Origin: Antedon mediterranea
Lineage: Eukaryota > Echinodermata > Crinoidea > Comatulida > Antedonidae
Length of the DNA: 64,000 nucleotides
Direction: 5' to 3'
Assembly: GCF_964355755.1 (NCBI RefSeq)
Contig: NC_092675.1
Coordinates: 23,228,412 to 23,292,411 of the forward strand
The notes under the pieces were generated by a model. It had not been told where the DNA came from. It saw nothing but the letters and a program-made list of their open reading frames with translations, and did no database searches. The position numbers and the translations under genes are program-made. This document shows positions 45,781 to 58,501 of this stretch, in pieces (within the stretch, counting starts at the first letter, position 1; each line of letters begins with the position of its first letter).

Positions 45781-46715
45781 CTAGTTCATCTCGGATTATA
45801 TTTATGTTACACACAGTGCTTACTGGGCCTACTGATTGTTAAACAAAAATAATTGGAAACCTGTCATTGCATCCTGAAATGGACAAAATTATAGAAGTGG
45901 GTGCAGTAACTAAATAAATGTGAAGAAATACTAAACACCTGCTTTTCACCGTGTTATCATCGCTACACTATCCACACCGGGTCCCTCGGATCCACGCTAG
46001 ACAATCATAAATGTTTTAAGTACATTAGTTGGCTATACCTTCTTTACTCCATGGCTATACAAACTTTTGTAATGGTTTATACTGAGTAGGCCTATATTAT
46101 TTGTGTGTAAACGTTTTATAGCTTTCTAAATTATTGATCCTGCTCTGTCGTGCATATTCGATCAGCATTCGGCTCATGTGAAAAGAACGTATATCTCTCT
46201 CCCCCAGTCTTTGTGAAAATGTGCTTATATTTTTGGTTAATTTTGGTGAGAAAGTAAAATAAAATGACGTTAAAGAATGTAGTTAAGCGAAACTTGACCA
46301 GCTTCTCTCTGCTCGCCGCCAATCGACTATTAGGTTTAATTATTCGGATAGCGCATAGAATGCGAGCTACAGTACATATAGTCCTACATGCATATTAACT
46401 TATATATAAATATGAATTTTCAGAATTGAAGCCAGCTAATGGTTATGTTACTTGTGAAGGTAATCTCTGTAATCGGTAGGCTATAACCAACAAAAGGAAC
46501 ATGTCAACTGAGAAAATCGATTATAGGCCTCATTATATTGTACAGTAGTTGACCGGTTTTTCTACCAAATTGTAAAAATATTAAAACAGCAATAATTAAC
46601 AAAGTAATCAAAGCAAGGATATCGAAAAGTTAGTCTGAAAGCCGCCAGATTTTTTCAGAAAAATATTCAAGAACATGGAGTGACAAAAATTAGCTTCAGA
46701 GTTGCATTATTGCAA
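45781..46715. other. Intergenic stretch; nothing recognised
   Basis: Noncoding, between the hAT-like element and the start of the MS4A duplication unit. Confidence 0.5.
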
Positions 46716-46719
46716 ATAG

Positions 46720-49107
46720 AAATGTCCATGGAATGCCCCATACAAACATTCAAATTAGGTATATTTATTCTAGGGAATAGGCCTACGTTAGTTCGATAAC
46801 GGTGCGTTCACACAAGGATAAAAGACATTAGTAAACGGCCTATGATCTGATTCAGATTGTGTTCATTATAGTTTGGCTTTTAATCAAGGATTTGAAGATC
46901 TATTTTACTTTTTTCAGTTTATAAAGAGTCCAAAATGGTCCTTTTGTGTGAATTCAACTTAATTCAATTAAACTCTATAAGTAGCAATGAAAAACGAAAA
47001 TGCAGTGACGTTTTAAAACGTTGATAATAGATTTACCATTTTTACCGCGAACAATCCAATGAGTGTTAACAATGTAGTGACGCATTAAAAGGCTGACAAT
47101 TAGATTTACCTTAACCCGGAAATATTCAATAATTCTCAAATAAACTGGAAAGCCACAATAAAACTCTGTATAAATATAGTTTTGGTCTTTAAACTGTGTA
47201 ATACAAAATACAATTGTATATGCTTCAAAATTAACTAAATAAAAAGTATGCCATTTTTATTCATATCGAACTCTGATTCCTGCAATATGTTTTATTTTTT
47301 CTTTATATGTTCTCAAAAGAGTAGATTTTTAATATATAAAATAACACTAAACAAATCAAGCACATTTTTGTGCTTACAAACAGTATATTAAAGTCATTAA
47401 AACATTCAATACAACAGTAATTAACATAATCATTTCTCTCTCGTCGTTCTAGGCCTATACTCATATCTGAGTACTCGTGACCATTCTGAGGTGTCTCCAT
47501 TCTTGCCGATCTTGAGCTTCATTGTAGCACTTGATTATTGGTCGGTTTGTAGCACCACTTATACCATCAATCCATCTGAGTCTCTGTCTTCCTCTTTTTC
47601 GTTTCCCCTCAACTTTCCCAAACATAATAATTTTCTCCATACTATCTCCATCCCGTCTGGCAATATGTTCAAAGTATTGTAGTTTTTGTTTGATAATAGA
47701 TTCGATTAATGTGCCTTTCTTGCCTATTTCGTGCCTTACACTTTCATTAGTTCTTCTGGCAGTCCATGGAATACCTAGAAGCTTTCTCCAGCACCACATC
47801 TCAAAAGCTTCAATTCGTTTTTGATCTGCAGCATTAATTACCCATGTTTCACATGCGTACGTTGCAATTGGAAAAACTAGATCGTTACAACATAATCATT
47901 AACTATTACATAAATAGGCCTACGCATGCGTATAAGCTAACGCTTTCGATTCGCGCGAACAAATTCGCCTAGTAGAAAATCGGCTTAAAAGTCCCATTTA
48001 CACTAGGACAATAACGATCGACGATAATATATTTTTTTAGATAAAACAAAAGAAATTAGAAAGGTTTTCGTTCTAGAACTATTGGATAATCATTTATGCT
48101 GTCTTTGATATAAATAATATTTTTAAAATTCCAATAAAATGATGTCATGATACATAAAATCAATAACATCGTTGTATGTCACGATATCATTGCTCTTACT
48201 AATCATGAAGTCATTTGATTGGACGTGTGAAAATACGTGTGAAAATATTGTTTTCATCAAAGGAAGCAGAGATGGTTTTTCTATAGTTCTAGAATGAAAG
48301 GTTTTTATATTTCTTTTATTTTATGTATGAAAAATGCATTTTTGTCTATCGTCGATCGTTATCGTCCTAGTGTAAATGGGCCTTAAAGATAAGTAATAAT
48401 GAACAGAGACTTTACACTGAATTTCAGAACAATAGCGAAAATGATTAGTCTATTATGCGCATGGTGTGAAGTTACTCTGTATGATTATATTATATCTTTA
48501 TGGCGAACGAACTAAATTCAGAATTGTTCTGAACCGTCACTTAAGTCTATGATTTATTTAAAATTGATATTACTGACATTTCATTATGTACAGATATAAA
48601 AGCTCAAGGCATCAGGCACTGCAAAAGGGTAAAATATTATATAAAAAAGATTATAATATCTCTCATTGCAATTGCACAAAAAATATTTAAAACTAACATA
48701 TTATACATTGTCAATACATGAATACAAAACGGAATGTAAATTTAATAAGTAAATAAGGTCATTTAAAGGGACTGAGATTATCATGTATAATACACACTAT
48801 AAAAACCAACTAATATTTCAGTAATGAACACATTTGTTTGTTTTGTTTATAAGCATGAGATCTAAACCACAGGAAAATGTTTGGCAATATAAATATTCCT
48901 ATATTGATAATAAAAGGATTTAAACGATATATAAATCCAATGCTATATAAAACAAAATCAATGGTTACATAATAAGCTTTATATGCAAACTAAACATGTA
49001 TTCAAAACTGCCTATAGGCCTACATATATCATTTTTTTATACAATATAAAAACTCTGACCAAAACAATTAAAAAGTACAACTGTCATCCATTGTTTTATC
49101 AACTGAT
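46720..49107. repeat. 3' flank of MS4A-like gene 1, duplicated at 56590-58501
   Basis: Collinear with 56590-58501 over its whole length with scattered small differences, including AGGTATATTTATTCTAGGG, the TCGATCGTTATCGTCC hairpin arm and ATATAAAAGCTCAAGGCATC. Only this copy contains the LINE fragment at 47435-47888. Confidence 0.9.
47435..47888 (-). mobile_element. 5'-truncated RTE-type LINE fragment
   Basis: 454 bp flanked by the 12-bp duplication AACATAATCATT (47423-47434, 47889-47900). The minus strand encodes the typical RTE C-terminus: YACETWVINAADQKRIEAFE, MWCWRKLLGIPWTARRTN, KLQYFEHIARRDG, GKRKRGRQRLRWIDGI and DRQEWRHLRM. The 3' end is a GAGAGAGA repeat. Absent from the paralogous site near 57313, so it inserted after the gene duplication. 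Confidence 0.88.
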
Positions 49108-51239
49108 TTATATTTTCTCTGTTTGTTGGTAACTTGGAGGGGGATAATTGGCAGCAGGAGAGAGATAATTGCCAGCAGGAGGGGGATAATTGCCAGCAGA
49201 AGGGGGGTAATTTCCAGCTGGAGGCGGGAAATTTCCAGCAGGATAATAACCAGGAGGTGGTTGGTATGGGTAAGCTGGTTGTCCATACTGCATTTGTTGA
49301 GCAGGATAGCCTGGGAAGAAAATAAATAAATAAAAGTTACAAATTGTGTTCTTGTTGAAATAGGATTGCTATAATGATAATGTCAATCTAATAGATAATA
49401 AAACTTCAGTCAGTTTACTCCAGTAATTAGATTTTCAACTCCCATAATAACATAGCCACAAACAGTTACCAGGTACCCGTTTGAACACCTGAGGAAAGGA
49501 GGCAAAGTGTTTGCCTAAGAAGACAAGTAGGACCCGACAACCATTGGTCTCAAGAACAATCCAACGCCTAACAAACTTTAGAACAAAGAATAAGCAGGTA
49601 CAGTAGAAGTTGTCACAACTTAATTACAAAAGTTTGATTTCAACACACTGTACATACATTTTTTTCTAAATTGAGTGGGTATTTAAACTAGTTGGCATTA
49701 AATCCATTTAGTAATCAAAAAATAAATATATAATTAAAGGATATACCTGTCTGAATGACCTGAGTAGTGGTAGTTGGCATGACTTGGTTCGAAACAACAG
49801 TCTGATAAAATTAGAACACAAACATTATTTCAAGAATCATTATTTGCTGGTGATAGCACTATGACCTAATGTATAACATCAAGCCACTGATTAAAACAAA
49901 ATTGTTTGTACTAATTTTTAAATTAATGAAATGAAGAGTTCTATTTTAAGTACAGTAGATAAAAAATTAGGTGTATGAGAGTAAAAGATTGTTTATATAT
50001 TGTTTATATATTCATTATGTTCAATCTGTATGATGTGAATTCATGTAACAAAAATAAATTATACTGTTTCAGTTTCATTTATTTATCCATAAAGAAAAAA
50101 AAATATCGTAGGCCTATAGAATAAAATACATTAAAAGATGAAAAGGTTCTATCAATAAAAAGCTAAAGTTTGTACGTAGAAATGAATTTAACATTTAACT
50201 TGTAGGCCTACAGTATAATGGAATATTATTGATTATGTTAATTAATATTTTTGCACATGACCCTAACAAACATATGCGATAACCAGAGATGGTGTTTGTA
50301 CGTTACGATACAGATACAGATGTTGCATCAGCGATCTTAACAAATTGAAATTTACCACAATCTGAAATGTTGTTGATGAGTAGTGCAATTAAAATGTAAG
50401 TTAGTATACGGGAATGTTGTTGTGACATGTATACTTTGTAATGATATTGAGAGCATACCACAGTAGTGTTTGGTCTGGTACGACAACAGCTGGTTCCTCC
50501 ACACATGATAGCACTGGCATAAATAGACACAACAAATTCAACGACGGCAATGATGGTCAGTATGATGTTGACAACAAACTTTTCAGTATAATAAAACAAA
50601 AAATGACTACTAATAATAATATTGTTTTTAATTTCAACATTAGTGTTCATGTTTATTAAACATGGGTATCAAATATACTTACATCATCATCATAACAATA
50701 ACTGTCGTCGAAGGCTTCGGACAAACTCACAGAAAAGTGAGAGACACTGCAAATGGCTGACAAGATGGACATCACCATACAACCAATAATCTAACAACAT
50801 TAATAACAAAGGAGGAATTAAAGTGGAGCAGAGTGATAAAGAGAAGACACTTTGACATAGTGCGGACACAGTCTTCGTCTAGTCTCTGATAACCCAGCGC
50901 AAAGAACTTGTATCCAAAACCATTAGAAAAATCAAGACCAAGACGACAACCCAACACTACCTGGATAAAATAATTATAGAGAATGATACGGAAAAAAAAC
51001 CAACTACAGTAAGTCTACTATGCGTATTCTGGCCAAGATGTCGTGATGATGAAAATTTCTTAGAAATATGGCTTTACCAATTCACAGAGCTAAAACACAT
51101 CATTGTCATGTTCGTATATACTATTTTTAAACTTGAGTAACCTGTAAATTACACTGTGTCACATGACAGAGTCACTTTTCTCTAATATGGCTTTCCATGC
51201 ATTATACCACCATTAGTTTAATGCTTTTTGTCTTACGTG

Positions 51240-52150
51240 GGTTCATCCAACTTTTATTACTTCCATAAATACATAATATAATAATTTTACAGTACAGTTC
51301 TTTTGAGTTCATCTTTTTTATTGTTATCTTTGAACACTTAACTTTTTTTGTTTATTTACAGTTAAACATATTATGTTTAGAGTATTTACCTTTTTTTTTT
51401 TAATCCATAATTTATTTTCCAACTAAATACATAGTTTATTTTCCAACTAAATACATACTTTTATGTTCAACATACATTTCTACTAATGTTATTCCATTTA
51501 CATATATTTTATAGCATAAACATAATTTGATTTAAAAAAAATTATGTTTGTATCATCATACATATATTTTCTGCTTGAATTTTTAAAATTATGTTAACTC
51601 ATAAGATAATTTATCAACATGTTTTATTTTTTAAAACTTTCTGTATTATCTATACAGTATATAATCTTTGCTTGTATTCTTCTCCTATTACATTTTTTTT
51701 TCTAGTTATCCATTAATATACATATTTTGTATTCGTTAACATACATTTTTTTTTTTGGCATTTACATATATTTTCACTTACATTACATATTTTTTTTTTT
51801 TTAATATATTTTGAAAAATCATCATAAACATATTTTCTGCTTGTATTGTTTTCTCTTTTATGTTAACTCATAATATAATTTATCAACATTTCTTATTTTG
51901 TATTTGTTAACATATATACTAAAGTTTTGTTTTCTTCTCTTTTTATTTTGTTTTCTTCTTTAACACATGTTAATCTATTATATATATGTTCCTTATAATT
52001 TAACACATTTCTACTCGCATTTATTTCTTTAAATATATTTTCATAAACACTTTAACATTGTTTAATACTCCTTTATTTATTATACAATCCATTTTTTATG
52101 CATTTAGTTTACATAGCCTATATCCTTTAATAACTCTATAGGCCCTACTC
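51240..52150. repeat. T-rich low-complexity tract with ACATATTTT-type repeats
   Basis: Irregular repeats of CATATATTTT, TTATCAACAT and ATGTTAACTCATAA with homopolymer T runs. Part of the region between the two LINE target duplications. Confidence 0.6.
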
Positions 52151-52335
52151 ATAAGATACAATTTACGTTGTATATTTATATTACAGATAAATAATATTGT
52201 ACCTAGCCACTAATTGATATCACAACTTTGGCTATGAATACATACTCCTAAACATATCCTCCACTGATTGTGAGGGCGTTTGTTGTATGAGAGAATGTAT
52301 CTGGTGGGTGAAAATCTGTGATAATACCATACATG

Positions 52336-52407
52336 GCTCTGTGGTCTAGTGGTATGATACTCGCCCTGTAAGCGAGAGGTTGCAGGTTCGAATCCCGCCA
52401 GAGACAT
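52336..52407 (+). tRNA. tRNA-like sequence (anticodon position TGT), probably a pseudo-tRNA or SINE head
   Basis: Has a consensus A box (TGGTCTAGTGG), a perfect B box (GGTTCGAATCC), a 5-bp anticodon stem CTCGC/GCGAG with loop CCTGTAA, and TTTT four bases after the acceptor end. Defects: a G-A mismatch at the second acceptor pair, an A-C mismatch in the T stem, and C instead of U at position 33. The body resembles tRNA-Pro while the anticodon would read Thr. It lies within the LINE insertion; an A10 run follows 25 bp downstream, as in a retroposed tRNA. Confidence 0.5.
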
Positions 52408-52629
52408 GTTTTCATACAACTAAAAAAAAAATACGGAACTTTCGCCAATGAGCTATGCTCGACGCGATTATGAGATCATGTTCCGAATATGAGCACTGTT
52501 TCTATAATTTACAGTATGATTTATATATATAAATATATATACATACTGTATATGCATTATGCATCTTTTGTGTCATTCTCATAGCATACCTTATATTTTC
52601 AAACATTTCATAATTTTACATTTGACTGT

Positions 52630-55600
52630 TCATCTATTTAGACAATATTCTAGACGATTATGATCTAATTTTTCCCATTTCTTTCTAGACGCAAGATTAT
52701 CAATTGCGTATTCAATTTTTCTTAACATTTTTATTTCTTTAGTCAATAACAACCATGCATTTACAATTTTATTTTCTGTTCGAAAAAGAACACTTGCCTT
52801 GTAAATACAAAAAGTAAAAATTGATAACAACTCATTTACAATATTATTGGCAAAACAAGAATAATCAACAAATGCCTGATTTTCTTTGTTACAAGAGTTT
52901 AACATGTTGTTAAAATTATACCAAAAGGATGCATTTTTTCACAGTTAATTAGCATGTGCCTTTCATCTTCTATTTCTATTTTACATCTGTCACAAATATC
53001 TGAATCATAGATCTTCCATAACTTAAGTTTCTTTTTACAACATAAAATTCTATGCAACAATTTAAAAGTAAATTGTGCAATTTTACTTATGTGCTTCATA
53101 CAATATACTTTTCTATGCCATATTGTATTCCAATCTAACAATTCTAAATTAAGATCTCTTTCCCATTTCGTTTGAACATTTGGTTCACTGGATTTATTCA
53201 CCAAAAATTCTTTGTAAAAAGTTTTTACTGAAGCGTTTTTGCCATATAAATCATATTTTTCCACTTCTATTTCCTGAATATTATCTTTAACATTAAAAAG
53301 TTTGTTTTTCCAATGCCTGGGAATTGCTTGTTTTAAACAAAAATATTCAACAATCCAGTTTTCTGATGTCTTAAGTTTATCAACAATTTCTTGTGAAGAC
53401 TTAAAAGTGTTGTCATTAACAATATCACTAATTTGTGTAATTCCAGAATCAATCCAGTTTTGATTATATAAAGATTTATTGTTTAGCACAATATATTTGT
53501 TGCCCCACAAAATCGGTTTATTAATTTCATCTATACCTTGTGGTTCAGTGTAAAAACAATTATTATATTGTGTACAAATTGATATAATTTCTTTATAGAA
53601 AGTTGGAATATCAGCTAAAAACTTGTTTTTTTTATCTATTTGCGACATTTCGGATAAGTATCTAACAGGATGTAAAAAAATATAATGGAATACACTTCCA
53701 CTTTCCTGGATCAGGGCTAAGTAACCGTTTTATCCAGTTTAATATGAATGATTTTACAACTAAATTAAAATCAGTTTTATACCTCCGTGTTTAATTTCTT
53801 GAAACATAATATCTCTTTTTATTTTTTCTCTTTTTCCATTCCAAATGAACTTAAAAATAATACTTTTAACTTAATTTACAATAGTTGTGGGTACCTCTAT
53901 TATACTAGCATTATAGACTAGTTTGGAGAGTGCTAGTGTTTTTATCACCATTGCTTTTACCAAAAATACTTAAATTTATTTTTTCCCAGGTTTTTAACAC
54001 ATTTTTAAAATTTTCAATCTTTTCAACCCAGTTTTTTTTGTGGCATTTTGTTTTATCATAACCAACAAAAACACCTAAGAATTTGACAGGCTCATCAACC
54101 CATTGTATTGCAAAAGGTTTATGAACGTTGTTTTTTGAAGATCCTATCCACATACCGTTTGTTTTCATTTTGTTAAGTGACATTCATGCCACCTTACAAA
54201 ACAAGTCTACTGTAATTAAACAAGCTTCAATACTCATTTCATCCCTAACAAAAATTATAGTATCGTCTGCTAACTGAGCAATTTTTACTTCCTGTTCATC
54301 ATTATACCCTTTCGAAGGCAGTATAATACCTTTACAATGAATATTGTTTCTTATATTGATAGCCATTGGCTCTACAGTAATTAAAAAAAGTAATGCTGAA
54401 AGAGGGCATCCTTGTCTAATACCATTATTCATCTTAAAACTTTCTGATACCCATCCATTATTTGTAGTACGGTAACTGACTCAGTATTGAAATAAAAAGT
54501 CTTTACCCATTGTATTAGATCCTGACCAAAACCAAATCTTTTCAGTATTAAAAACATTCTATCTATTTTGTCAAACGCTTTAGCAAAATCTAAAAATATT
54601 ATAGCACCTTCTTTATTAAAATTATTGGTGTATTCTAGTACATCTTCAACAAGCCTTATATTTTCACCGGCAAACCTTCCTTTAATATAACCTTTTTGAT
54701 CAGTGTCTATTATGTCACCAATTACTAATTTTAATTTATTAGCAATAACATTTGCCATAATCTTGTAATCTATATTAAGAAGAGTTATTGGTCTCCAATT
54801 TTTTAAGTCTTCTCTTTTACCATTTTTGTACAGTAAGGATACTACTCCTCTCCTTTGAGAATTTGACAGTTGTCTATTATTAAATGAAAAATTAAAGGCA
54901 TCACAAACTAATGAGTCAATGGAATTCCAACATTTTTGGTAAAATTCTACTGACAAGCCATCACTGCCTGGGGCCTTATTAAGTCTCATTTCTACTGACA
55001 AGCCATCACTGCCTGGGGCCTTATTAAGTCTCATTTTATATAAGGCATGTTTACATTCTTCTATTTCTATAGTCCCTTCACATTTCTTTTTTTGTTTTTC
55101 AGAAAGTACTTTGACTTTAGTTTTATTAAGATAATTTAGAATATCTGAAGTTAAAGTTTCAGGTGATTCATTTGAATTTTTCTTTTTGTATAAATTTTTA
55201 AAATAATGTACTTGTTCACGAAGAATTTCATCAGTATTGGTAGTGTATTTACCATTACTTTTTAGGACTGATGTGATATATTTTCTTTTAGCTTTACTTT
55301 TTTCTAGACCTATAAAAAAAATTGTATTTTTTTCACCCTTCTCAAACCATTCTATTCTTGATCTTATTTGAGCACCCTTTGCTTCTAATGTATATATGTC
55401 TTCTATGTCTTTTGCTTTATTAATTAAAATTCTCTCTGTTTTCTCATCATAATTAGTTTCTAGTTTGTTTGTCAGGTCTGAAATTTCTTTTAACAATTTT
55501 TCTTTATCCCTATTTCTCAAATGCTTTGTTTTTGCTCTGTAGGCCTATCTGCTTGAGAACTCTTTTATTTTTACTTTCAAGTGCTCCCAAAGTAATTCTG

Positions 55601-55866
55601 GACTTAAATCATAATGATTTTTTTTTTGACATTGTTATTATCTTAGTAATTTGATTAACGTATTCTTCATCATTTAATAAGCTTAAGTTTCCATATTCCA
55701 TGACCCTTTTTTTCTTGATTTGTCTGAATTTTAAGTGATATTGCTAGATGGTCAGAACAAATAGCAGGTCTGATATCAGTGCTAACTATTTCACCATTTT
55801 TGCACATGGAGTTTGAAATGCACCAAAAATCTAGCCTTCTATAAACATTTTTTCGTCTCCATGTAT
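52630..55866 (-). pseudogene. Tx1/L1-type LINE ORF2 remnant (EN end, RT, C-terminal domain)
   Basis: Frames 55520-54429, 54432-54184, 54183-53911, 53648-52899 and 52905-52630 follow one another on the minus strand with frameshifts and one in-frame stop at 54184. RT motifs in order: NKAPGSDGLSVEF, SQRRGVVSLLYK, NWRPITLLNIDYKI, ITLL, FLDFAKAFDKI, GIRQGCPLSALLF, and QLADDTIIF, the YADD box with Leu in place of Tyr. The C-terminal part has CDRCKIEIEDERHMLINC. A 45-bp direct duplication at 54930-55035 repeats MRLNKAPGSDGLSVE in frame. Confidence 0.85.
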
Positions 55867-56589
55867 ATTAGTTTAATGCTAATAAAATTTGAATACATAC
55901 TATATCATAAAGAATGATACATCATTTTGAAACAAAAGATGGTTATTTTATACAAAACAAATAAAAAAAACTTTTTAGCCTACAGTACTAGTGAAAATAA
56001 TGAAACAGACTAAAATACTGTGAATAGGCCTAATTCCAATTAAAAACTAAAAATAAAGTACAAATACTTACTGGACATGACTGCTTTTGATGACCAGCAA
56101 TTACACCAAGAATTCCAGCAGGTAAGTAAAACTTTAAAAAAATTAAAAAATTGGAGCATGGTGGATTGAGAAAAAGACAGATATGCATGGAAGATTATAA
56201 TTTGTCACTCATAATTTCTTGTACAGTATGTGCAGTGTTATGTATATTTGCATTTCAAATTGGGGGAATTTAATATAATAGGTTAATATAATACATTCCA
56301 GTAATCATTATCATTAAAAATAAATTTCAGATTTTATTTACCCCTGTTCCACACCAGATGGCTGTGCCACTTGAGGTGTTACATGTTACAATGGCAACAA
56401 CTCCGAGAATGATTGACAGTACGGCAAAAATAATTTGTATCCATCCATTGACTTTAGCACTGACATCATTCAGGTTGGCGGATGTTATTGGACCAGATTG
56501 GTGATGGTACTGCACTGTTTGCGCTGCAGGCATGACAACTGTATGAGGTTGCGGATTTTGAACAATAGTAGCTAAAGAAATTTCCAATG

Positions 56590-58501
56590 CCCTATACAAA
56601 AATTAAAATGAGGTATTTATTCTAGGGAATAGGCCTACGGTAGTTGCAAAATGATCTTGAAACTTCGACAACGGTGCGTTTACATAATGATAAAATACAC
56701 TAGTAAACGGCCTATGATCTGATTGTGTTCATTATAGTTTGGCTTTTAATCAAGGATTTGAAGATCTATTTTGCTGCGGTTTTTTTCAGTTTATAAAGAC
56801 TAGTCCAAAATGGTCCTTTTGTGTGAATTCAACTTAATTCAATTAAACTTTATAAGTAGCAATGAAAAACGAAAATGCATTGTTGATAATAGATTTACCA
56901 TTTTACCGCGAACAATTCAATGAGTGTTATAACAATGTAGTGACGCATTAAAAGGCTGACAATTAGATTTACCTTAACCCGGAAACATTTAATAATTCTC
57001 AAATAAACTGGAAAGCCACAATAAAACTCTATATAAATATAGTTTTGGTCTTTAACCTGTGTAATACAAAATACAATTATATATGCCTCAAAATTAACTA
57101 AATAAAAAGTATATGCCATTTTTATTCATATCGAACCAGATTCCAATTAATCATATTATTATTGTTTTATTTTTTCTTTATATGTTCTCAAAAGAGTAGA
57201 TTTTTACTATATAAAATAACACTAAACAAATCAAGAACATTTTTGTGCTTACAAACAGTATATTAAAGTCATTAAAACATTCAATACAACAGTAATTAAC
57301 ATAATCATTAATTATTACATAAATACGTATGTGTATAAGCTGACGCTTTCGATTCGCGCGAACAAATTCGCCTAGTGGAAAATCGGCTTAAAAGTCCCAT
57401 TTACACTAGGACAATAACGATCGACGATAAATATATTTTTTGACATAAAACAAAAGAAATCAGAAAGGTTTTCGTTCTAGAACTATTGGATAATCATTTA
57501 TGCTGTCTTTGAAATAAATAATATTTTTAAAATTCCAATAAAATGACGTCATGATACATAAAAACAATAACATCGTTGTATGTCACGATATCATTGCTCT
57601 TACTAATCATGACGTCATTTGATTGGACGTGTGAAAATATTATTTTCATCAATGGAAGCAGAGATGGTTTTTCTATAGTTCTAGAATGAAGGTTTTTATA
57701 TTTCTTTTATTTTATGTATGAAAAATGCATATTTGTCTATCGTCGATCGTTATCGTCCTAGTGTAAATGGGTCATAAAGATAAGTAATAATGAACAGAGA
57801 CTTTACACTGAATTTGAGAACAACATAGCAAAAATGATTAGTCTATTATGAACATGGTGTGAAGTTACTCTGTATGATTATATTATATGTTTATGGCGAA
57901 CGAACTAAATTCAGAATTGTTCTGAACCGTCACTTAAGTCTATGATTTATTTAAAACTTATATTACTGACATTTCATTATGTACAGATATAAAAGCTCAA
58001 GGCATCAGGCACTCCAAAAGGTTTAAATATTATATAAAAAAGATTATAATATGTCTTATTGCAATTGCACAAAAAAATATTTAAAACTAACATTTTATGA
58101 ACATTGTCAATACATGAATACAAAATGGAATGTAAATTTAATAAATAAGGTCATTTAAAGGGACTGAGATTATCATGTATAATGCACACTATAAAAACCA
58201 ACTAATATTTCAGTATTGAACACATTTGTTTGTTTTGTTTATAAGCATGAGATCTAAACAACAGGAAAATGTTTGGCAATATAAATATTCCTATATTGAT
58301 AATAAAAGTATTTAAACGATATATAAATCCAATGCTAAATAAAACAAAATCAATGGTTACATAATAAGCTTTATATGCAAACTAAACATGTATTTAAAAC
58401 TGCCTAAGGCCTACATTATATCATATTTTTATACAATATAAAAACTCAGACCAAAACAATTTTTTTCAGTACAACTGTCATCCTTTGTTTTATCAACTGA
58501 T
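56590..58501. repeat. 3' flank of MS4A-like gene 2, duplicate of 46720-49107
   Basis: Collinear with 46720-49107, without the RTE insertion. It forms the boundary between the two gene copies. Contains the pair TTTACACTAGGACAATAACGA / TCGTTATCGTCCTAGTGTAA near 57400 and 57750, an inverted repeat also present in the other copy near 47998 and 48355. Confidence 0.9.

Larger units (their letters stand above)
51226..55866 (-). mobile_element. Tx1/L1-type LINE inserted in intron 2 of MS4A-like gene 1
   Basis: The 14-bp sequence ATTAGTTTAATGCT occurs at 51212-51225 and again at 55867-55880, and the paralogous intron of gene 2 lacks everything between. On the minus strand the 5' end starts inside the endonuclease C-terminus (RRLDFWCISNSMC, ICSDHLAISLKI), then the RT, then a C-terminal Cys/His domain. 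The 5' truncation is the usual target-primed reverse transcription signature. The ~1.4 kb at the 3' end is AT-rich and contains a tRNA-like sequence on the other strand. Confidence 0.85.
49108..56575 (-). pseudogene. MS4A/CD20-like four-transmembrane protein, gene 1: start codon missing, LINE in intron 2
   Basis: Six exons correspond one to one to gene 2: 56575-56342, 56131-56072, 50790-50683, 50578-50459, 49801-49747 and 49310-49108 (about 260 codons). All junctions stay in frame. TM segments, the VVEFVVSIYAS helix, CCRTRPNTTV and the Pro-rich repeat tail are kept. Two defects: the codon aligned with the ATG of gene 2 is TTA with no in-frame ATG just upstream, and the exon 4 acceptor AG of gene 2 is lost here; a weaker ACTGAAAAG acceptor 9 bp on would keep frame. 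The Tyr-rich extracellular loop is shortened to FDDSYCYDDD. Intron 2 carries a 4.6-kb Tx1 LINE. Translation from a later ATG (VVMPAAQ) or an unseen upstream exon is possible, so pseudogene status is probable, not certain. Confidence 0.75.

Noticed and set aside
52210-52448. Minus-strand frames containing GFEPATSRLQ
   Set aside because: This peptide is the well-known spurious reading of the complement of a tRNA T-arm and anticodon region, not a protein.
46720-58501. Assembly artefact explaining the MS4A duplication
   Set aside because: The copies differ by many substitutions and small indels and by two insertions with proper target duplications, which an assembly error would not produce.
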